From positions 1 through 60,376 of the forward strand of contig JAQBQD010000139.1 in the NCBI GenBank assembly GCA_028287185.1: a stretch of DNA of 60,376 bases, given 5' to 3'. Below the pieces are notes generated by a model. It ran no database searches. It was given only the letters and a program-made list of their open reading frames with translations, and was not told where the DNA came from. This document shows, piece by piece, positions 55,526 through 60,376 of the stretch. Each line of letters opens with the position of its first letter. Within the stretch, counting starts at the first letter, position 1. The translations under genes and the position numbers were made by a program. The DNA is from Gemmatimonadota bacterium. GTDB taxonomy: Bacteria > Gemmatimonadota > Gemmatimonadetes > Longimicrobiales > Longimicrobiaceae.

Positions 55526-56259
55526 AACCGCCGCCCGCAGGTCCTGACATCCGGCGTGATTCCACGATGGAACGCGCCCACGTCGCTCCTCTCCGGGGCG
55601 AGGAGCCGTCCGACGGACTTCCCGGTGCGGCGAACGATGCCCGGATTCCCGCCGGCGCCGCGCGCTACGGTCGGACGGGTGGACGCACGGGATCGGGGGT
55701 CCGCACGCGCACCTTCCCCGCGCTTGCCGGCATCGCGGCGGCGCTGCTTCTGCTGGCGGTTGGGGGATGCGAGGCCAGCAAGTCGGAGCGCGCGCATGTG
55801 GTGTTCCACGACGACTTCGACACGGAGAACGGGCTGGTGTCGCGGGCGAACTACACCGGGCTGCGGCAGTGGGAGATCGTGACGGGATCGGTGGACCTCG
55901 CCGGGACGTATCCCTTCGATCTGCTGCCTCCTGGCAACGGGATGTACCTGGACCTGGACGGCGCGAGCGGAAAGGCGGCCGTCCTGCGCAGCCGGCGGGC
56001 GCTCGTGCTGGAGCCGGGCGAGTACACCCTGTCGTATCGGCTGGCGGGAAGCCAGCGCGTGAGCGACCCGAACACCGTGCACGTGTCGCTGGGCGGCGTC
56101 TTCCGCGACTCCGCCACGCTGCCGCAGTATGCGCCCATGCGCGCGTTCGTCCGGCGCTTCGTGGTGCGCCGGCGGACGGTCGCGCGCCTGGAGTTCGCCC
56201 ACGAGGGCGGCGACAACTTCGGCGTGCTGCTGGACGACGTGACGCTCACGCGCCGCTGA
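55522..56259 (+). CDS. DUF642-like lipoprotein, second of tandem pair
   Basis: The 245-aa product repeats the layout of its upstream neighbour: VVFHDDFDTENGLVSRANYTGLRQWEIVTGSVDL, LLPPGNGMYLDLDGASG, LEPGEYTLSYRLAGS and GVLLDDVTLTRR. A clear lipoprotein signal (FPALAGIAAALLLLAVGGCEAS) lies about 65 residues after the coupled ATG, which is too deep for normal export. No ATG, GTG or TTG lies close to it, so either the long N-terminus is real or an unusual start is used. A second ATG at 55567 does not solve this. It was probably born by duplication. Confidence 0.78.
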   Translation: MKPPPAGPDIRRDSTMERAHVAPLRGEEPSDGLPGAANDARIPAGAARYGRTGGRTGSGVRTRTFPALAGIAAALLLLAVGGCEASKSERAHVVFHDDFDTENGLVSRANYTGLRQWEIVTGSVDLAGTYPFDLLPPGNGMYLDLDGASGKAAVLRSRRALVLEPGEYTLSYRLAGSQRVSDPNTVHVSLGGVFRDSATLPQYAPMRAFVRRFVVRRRTVARLEFAHEGGDNFGVLLDDVTLTRR

Positions 56260-56358
56260 CCAGGCGGGCCGCCGCCCCGTCGCGAGCTTGCCGGTTCCCG
56301 CAGCCGGCCGCACCTTTCGCCGCACGGCCCGCATCCCGCCGCCCCCGAGCCATCCGCC

Positions 56359-57630
56359 GTGACCCGCGCCGCCGTCCCCCCGCGGAACCCGACCCGCCCC
56401 GACCCCGACGCACCACCGTGGCCCGCGCCCGGCGCTCATGGCGGGCGCCGGTGGACGCGCACGGCGGCGCTGTGGGGGATCAGCTTCGCGTTCTGGGCGG
56501 GCGCCGTGCTGCTTCTCGGCCTGCGCAAGTACGTCACCCGGCGCATCGTTTGGCCGCCGGCGTACTTCGGGCGGATGATACACGGGCTGGCGCCGGACTA
56601 CGTGGGATACGCGCTGCTCACGCCGATGGTGGTGATGCTGGCCGACCGCCTGCCCGTGCTGGGCGCGCACCGGCGGCGCAACCTGCTGCTGCACCTGCCC
56701 CTCGGCCTGGCCTTCTCGCTCGGCGCCTCGGCGATCGCGGCGTGGATGGACTCCGACCTGTATCCCACCGTCCCCTCCGTGGGCCCGCCGCCGCTCTGGA
56801 TCCGGACGCGGTACGTGTTCGCCATCCACTTCAGCGACGACCTGCTGGCCTACTTCGCCATCCTGCTGGCGGCGCACGCCGTGTCGTACTACCGCGCGTA
56901 CCGGGCGAGCGAGATCCGCGCGGCGCAGTTGGAGGCGCGCCTGTCGCTGGCCCAGCTCGAGGCGCTTCGCAGCCAGATCCAGCCGCACTTCCTGTTCAAC
57001 ACGCTGCACTCCATCTCGGCGCTCATGGGCACCGACGTCGAGAGCGCGCGCAAGATGATCGGCGACCTCAAGGCGCTGTTGCGCCTGGCCACCGAGCGCA
57101 GCGACGCGCAGGAGGTGACGCTGGCGGCCGAGCTGGAGTTCCTGGACCAGTACGTCTCCATCCAGCGCACGCGCTTCCGCGACCGGCTGACGCTGGACTA
57201 CGTGGTCGATCCCGGCGTGCTGGACGCCGTGGTCCCGCGCCTGGTCCTGCAGGCGCTGGTGGAGAACGCCATCCGCCACGGCCAGGGTCCCCGCAGCGAG
57301 CCCGGCCGCATCGAGGTGCGGGCCGAGCGCGACGGGCGCGACGTGCTGCTCGTGGTCGCCGACGACGGCGTGGGCGTCGCCACTCCGGACGGGCGCCCGG
57401 CCCGCGAGGGCATCGGCCTGGGCAACACCCGCGCGCGCCTTCGCACCCTGTACGGCGACCGGCAGTCGCTGCACGCCGCCGGCCCGCCGGAGGGCGGCTT
57501 CCGCGTGGAGATCCGCGTGCCCTACGCCACCGCGCCGCAGAACGGCGTGCCGGAGCGGCCGAGGCAGGACGTCCCGCCGGAACCCGGGCTCCGGCTCCGG
57601 CGGGCCGGCGCCCTGCCGGAGGCGCCGTGA
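56359..57630 (+). CDS. LytS/YehU-type sensor histidine kinase
   Basis: The 423-aa protein has four to five membrane helices in residues 35-190 and then a linker coiled coil (AAQLEARLSLAQLEALRSQIQ). The His_kinase domain has the phospho-acceptor in IQPHFLFNTLHSISALM (about residue 208), the N-box QALVENAIRHG and G-boxes DDGVGVA and GIGLGNTRARL. All are intact, so it should be active. Its partner would be a LytTR response regulator, but none is in the window. The GTG start is chosen from the Thr/Arg-rich N-terminus. The next gene is a degenerate paralogue that overlaps it by GTGA. Confidence 0.88.
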   Translation: MTRAAVPPRNPTRPDPDAPPWPAPGAHGGRRWTRTAALWGISFAFWAGAVLLLGLRKYVTRRIVWPPAYFGRMIHGLAPDYVGYALLTPMVVMLADRLPVLGAHRRRNLLLHLPLGLAFSLGASAIAAWMDSDLYPTVPSVGPPPLWIRTRYVFAIHFSDDLLAYFAILLAAHAVSYYRAYRASEIRAAQLEARLSLAQLEALRSQIQPHFLFNTLHSISALMGTDVESARKMIGDLKALLRLATERSDAQEVTLAAELEFLDQYVSIQRTRFRDRLTLDYVVDPGVLDAVVPRLVLQALVENAIRHGQGPRSEPGRIEVRAERDGRDVLLVVADDGVGVATPDGRPAREGIGLGNTRARLRTLYGDRQSLHAAGPPEGGFRVEIRVPYATAPQNGVPERPRQDVPPEPGLRLRRAGALPEAP

Positions 57631-58736
57631 CCGCCGTGGAGGCGGCCGCCGCCAACGCGCCGGACCGGCGCTCCCCGTGGCGCCCGTGGGCCGTCGCGCT
57701 CGCCGTGTGGGCGCTGATCGGCACCGGCACCGCGGTGCAGCGGTGGTGGGGAAACGTCCTTCTCGGCAGCCCCAGCTTCTTGGGCGACGAGTTGCGGACC
57801 TCGCTGCCGCGCTACCTCATCTGGGGCGCCCTCACGCCGCTGGTGTGGGTGCTTTCGCGGCGCTTTCCCGTGGCGGGGCGCGGCGCGTGGCGGCACGTGC
57901 TGGTGCACCTGGCCGGCTGCGCGGCGTACGTCGCGGTGCAGACCGTCGCCTTCACCCTGGCGGCCCTGGCCTACGCAGGCATCCGCCGCATGCCCGGCGC
58001 GGCCGTCTTCGGCATGACGCTGCTGGGATACCTTCCGTACGACGTCGTCCTCTACCTGGCCGTCGCCGGCGTCTACCACGCCGTCACCTACCACCGCGCC
58101 TACGTGGCCCGCGCCGTGAAGGACGCGCAGCTCGAGACGCGCCTGGCGCAGACGGAGCTGGACGCCCTCCGCGCCCACCTCCAGCCCCGCTTCCTCTTCG
58201 GCAGCCTGGACGCCGTGTCGGGCCTCATGGAGAGCGACGTGCGCGGCGCGCGGAAGGCGCTGGCCGACCTGAGCGAGCTGCTGCGCCTGTCGCTGAACGA
58301 AGGCGGCGGGCGCCCCGTGCCCCTCAGCGACGAGCTGGACCTTCTGGAGCGATACTTCGCCGTGCGCGCCATGAGCCGCGGCGGTGCCGTGCGCCTGCGG
58401 CTGTCCGTCCCCGACTCCGTGCGCGACACGCTGGTGCCCCCCGCGCTTCTGCAGCCGCTGGCCGACCAGCTCCTTTCCGGCGCCGGTCCGGCGGACGCCG
58501 CCGCCCGCCTGGAGGTGAGCGCTGCCCGCGTCCCCGGCGGCCTGCGCCTCTCCCTGCGCGTCGACGGACCGCGCCCGCCCGCGGCGGACGACGGCGCCGG
58601 CCTGCTGGACGCGGTGGAGGCGCGCCTGGTGCGGATCTGCGGCGAGGGCGCCACCCTCCGCCGCGACACGGCCGCGGGATCGGGCATCTGCGTGCACGTC
58701 CACATCCCCGAGGGGTGGGCGTTCCGCACGGCGTGA
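57627..58736 (+). CDS. Degenerate LytS-type kinase paralogue (pseudokinase)
   Basis: The 369-aa protein has the same plan as its upstream partner: membrane helices in residues 20-150, coiled coil (AQLETRLAQTELDALRAHLQ) and a kinase-like domain. The phospho-acceptor motif PHFLFN is PRFLFG (His to Arg). The N-box VENAIRHG is ADQLLSGAG, and the G-boxes are replaced by Pro/Ala-rich sequence. Folding elements such as ADLSELLRLSLNEGG and VPLSDELDLLERYFAVRAM remain. It cannot autophosphorylate by the usual route. Tight coupling to the intact kinase suggests a regulatory partner. Confidence 0.82.
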   Translation: MTAVEAAAANAPDRRSPWRPWAVALAVWALIGTGTAVQRWWGNVLLGSPSFLGDELRTSLPRYLIWGALTPLVWVLSRRFPVAGRGAWRHVLVHLAGCAAYVAVQTVAFTLAALAYAGIRRMPGAAVFGMTLLGYLPYDVVLYLAVAGVYHAVTYHRAYVARAVKDAQLETRLAQTELDALRAHLQPRFLFGSLDAVSGLMESDVRGARKALADLSELLRLSLNEGGGRPVPLSDELDLLERYFAVRAMSRGGAVRLRLSVPDSVRDTLVPPALLQPLADQLLSGAGPADAAARLEVSAARVPGGLRLSLRVDGPRPPAADDGAGLLDAVEARLVRICGEGATLRRDTAAGSGICVHVHIPEGWAFRTA

Positions 58737-58741
58737 GTACC

Positions 58742-58765
58742 GCGCCGGATTCCTGGCTCCGGCGC
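58742..58765 (+). terminator. Terminator after the kinase pair
   Basis: A perfect 8-bp stem (58742-58749 with 58758-58765) closes an 8-nt loop 6 nt after the pseudokinase stop codon. Confidence 0.55.
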
Positions 58766-58845
58766 CGTCTGTGGCACGATTGGAGGAGGGGTTCGCTCCG
58801 AGACTTGGTTCGCCAGCGACAAACGAGAGCACCGAGGTAAAACGC

Positions 58846-59442
58846 ATGGGCATCTGGTTTGTACGAAGCAACGGAGAAACGCTGCACAACGATCCGAACC
58901 TCCCGACGTTCGTCCCGGGTGAACCGCCCACCTTCCCGAAGCGGTCATTTCGGTACCGAGAAGAATGCCTTCGAGATGGGTTCGTGCGGGTGGGATGGCC
59001 CGCTGCCGGGGATCTGCGCCAGCCCGGCTGGGAAGCGCGCGCGGACCACATCTATTCACCTTCTATGCAACCGCATCACCGCAGCTACCTTCAGCAATTC
59101 TCTACGATTCGGACGGGAGACATCGTTCTGATGCCATCGGAGCAGCATCCGTATTTGGTGCACATCGGCGCGGTGGTGATTCGGGACACCCGGACACGGC
59201 AGGTAACAACGGTACATCCTGGCCTGCCGGCCTATCGGTATCACTTTGATGTTGGGCACGGCGACTGGTTCGAGAACGCGCACCGCGTAGATGTGCTCTG
59301 GGACGCAGACGCCGAGGGGCGAGCCGAAGCACACGATCTCCCGATGCTCCGTGGGTTGTGGCGACGGGCTTTCGCTCCGGTTCGGCAGGGAGCCAGCGAC
59401 GTCGCCACGCTTGCCCGCGGCCTCGGCCTGCCGACCACGTGA
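58846..59442 (+). CDS. Unknown protein, possible PUA/EVE-like fold
   Basis: The 198-aa protein begins GIWFVRSNGETLHND and contains FRYREECLRDGFVRVGWPAAGDL, then YLQQFSTIRTGDIVLMPSE and PYLVHIGAVVIRD. The order WxVR, GxVRVGWP, GDIVxxP and IGxV resembles EVE/PUA-like DNA- or RNA-base-reading domains, as found in front of some modification-dependent nucleases. This is a pattern judgement and not a firm assignment. GAGGT lies 8 nt before the ATG. Base composition is lower in GC than the neighbours (many CAT, GAT and GGT codons), which may indicate transfer. Confidence 0.7.
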   Translation: MGIWFVRSNGETLHNDPNLPTFVPGEPPTFPKRSFRYREECLRDGFVRVGWPAAGDLRQPGWEARADHIYSPSMQPHHRSYLQQFSTIRTGDIVLMPSEQHPYLVHIGAVVIRDTRTRQVTTVHPGLPAYRYHFDVGHGDWFENAHRVDVLWDADAEGRAEAHDLPMLRGLWRRAFAPVRQGASDVATLARGLGLPTT

Positions 59443-59962
59443 GCTAGGGTCTGAACATCCGAGTGTGCGGACGTGACATAGCTTCCGAGTCGATCGCAGG
59501 CCAGGTACGGCGTTCGACCGTAGCACAGGTGCGGAGGCATGGCCTTGCGGCCCGTATCTGCATCCCTTCCCGTCGTCCGCAGGTTGCACGAAGTGTTTGC
59601 GCGGTTATTCGGCGAACATTGGACGCGGGCGCGTCCGTTCCGCCGCCGACGCTTGTTCCCACCCAGGTGCCGTTCGCGCCGCGAATCCGTGGTTTCGTAC
59701 CTGGACGGTTGGGCGGGCGGTGGACGGGGGCTATCCATGGTGCACGCCGAGAGGGCGTATCCGCCGTGCAGCACCGCGCCGAAACCGGCGGCTCGGGCGG
59801 CGCTGCCAACCGCGAGCCTCCCGTCCTCCTGCTTCCGCCATGCAGCCAGCGCCGTTCCCCACACCGCGCGTCCTCCGGCGCAGCCGCCTCCGCGCGCCGC
59901 CCGGGAGCCCGCCTCCCGCCACGCCGGGACGGCTTCTTCCGGCGTCGGCGCGCGCACGCTGA
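59443..59962. other. Gene-less stretch before the last partial gene
   Basis: No gene is supported in 520 nt. The first 150 nt are lower in GC, like the upstream unknown gene; the rest is typical high-GC intergenic DNA. No clear promoter or hairpin stands out. Confidence 0.35.
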
Positions 59963-60376
59963 TGCGCCCCCGCCTCGCCCTGGCCTCCGGGAGCCTTCTC
60001 GCATGGCTGCTGCTCGCCGTGATGCAGGCCGCGCGCGCGTGCCTGGCGTCGCTGCGCGCGGGCGCCGCGGTGCACCTGGGCGCGGTGCTGTGGACGGAGA
60101 CGGTGCTGCACCTGTCGTGGGCGCTGCTCACCCTGGCCGCGTTCGCCGTCGCCGGCCGAGTACCCGCCCGGCGGGCGCGGGATCTGCCGCCGCACCTTCT
60201 GGCCGCCTCCGTTCTCACCGGCATGCACCTGGGCGCGCTCGCCGCGGCCACCGCGGCCGGGATGCTGGACGCGGAGATCGCCGCCTTCCCCGTTCCGGGC
60301 CACGCCTCCCCCGGGGCGCTGGCGGCGGGCGCGGCGTACGACCTGGCCGTGTACGCCGGCGCCGCGGCGGTGTGGC
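59963..60376 (+). CDS. Membrane protein, N-terminal part (3' end cut by window)
   Basis: The frame is open from an ATG at 59963 to the window edge (138 codons). At least three hydrophobic helices are visible (LLAWLLLAVMQAARA, LHLSWALLTLAAFAVAG, LLAASVLTGMHLGALAAATAAG), separated by Arg-rich loops (RVPARRARDLPPH). The pattern of helices with short basic loops resembles the sensor part of the two LytS-type kinases just upstream, so a further kinase of that group is possible. Nothing catalytic is visible yet. Confidence 0.6.

Noticed and set aside
59597-59962. 121-codon frame just upstream of the last partial gene
   Set aside because: The product is Arg/Pro-rich without domains, and the frame spans a composition change. 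It is treated as intergenic.

Overview
The window is about 70% GC, with tightly packed genes, many GTG/TTG starts, many 4-nt ATGA/GTGA gene overlaps and short hairpin terminators. Gene content (type IV pilins, long glycosyltransferase operons, class A PBP, CDP-dideoxysugar genes, heme O/A synthases, outer-membrane-type lipoproteins) points to a Gram-negative aerobic bacterium. The overall look is closest to Gemmatimonadota (Longimicrobium-like), but this is an impression from style; no rRNA or universal marker is present except priA and carB.

Layout. 1-10 kb: end of an M15-type peptidase, divergent ctaB/ctaA for heme A, free-methionine sulfoxide reductase, an orphan NarL-type kinase, an MsbA-like ABC exporter with an unusual nucleotide-domain insert, and thioredoxin reductase. 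9.5-15.2 kb (minus): a lipoprotein, PBP1a, a pteridine-reductase-like SDR and a TrxR-like ferredoxin-NADP reductase. 15.4-16.4 kb: two tandem type IV pilins behind a probable sigma-54 promoter. 16.5-21.1 kb: a GT-C glycosyltransferase and three GT2 enzymes, translationally coupled. 21.4-31.4 kb: a surface-glycan operon with a CDP-3,6-dideoxyhexose pathway (rfbF, rfbG, epimerase, reductase, rfbH), a Wzx-type flippase and further glycosyltransferases.

31.5-46.5 kb: mixed housekeeping and accessory genes. These are a QueD-type protein, a lone receiver, an HNH nuclease, a frameshifted gene with a motif seen on contractile-injection-system-linked proteins, a D-amino-acid oxidase, a REP-associated transposase between 51-bp inverted repeats, priA coupled to a dipeptide epimerase, a methyltransferase/M24 peptidase/GvpL-F operon, an HDAC-fold protein that has lost its zinc ligands, and a YdeI-like protein.

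46.6-53 kb: carB followed by an island. A low-GC TIR-domain gene lies between the carB 5' end and a second, decayed copy of the same carB 5' end and leader. A DUF433/DUF5615 toxin-antitoxin pair with a damaged toxin start and a gene-poor stretch follow. 53-60.4 kb: a patatin-like phospholipase, two tandem DUF642-like lipoproteins, a LytS-type kinase coupled to a degenerate kinase paralogue, a PUA/EVE-like unknown, and the start of a further membrane protein cut by the window edge.

Most interesting points: the carB duplication around the TIR gene, the active/degenerate kinase pair, the RAYT with its paired repeats, the frameshifted injection-system-like gene, the sigma-54 pilin promoter, and several enzymes with missing catalytic residues.
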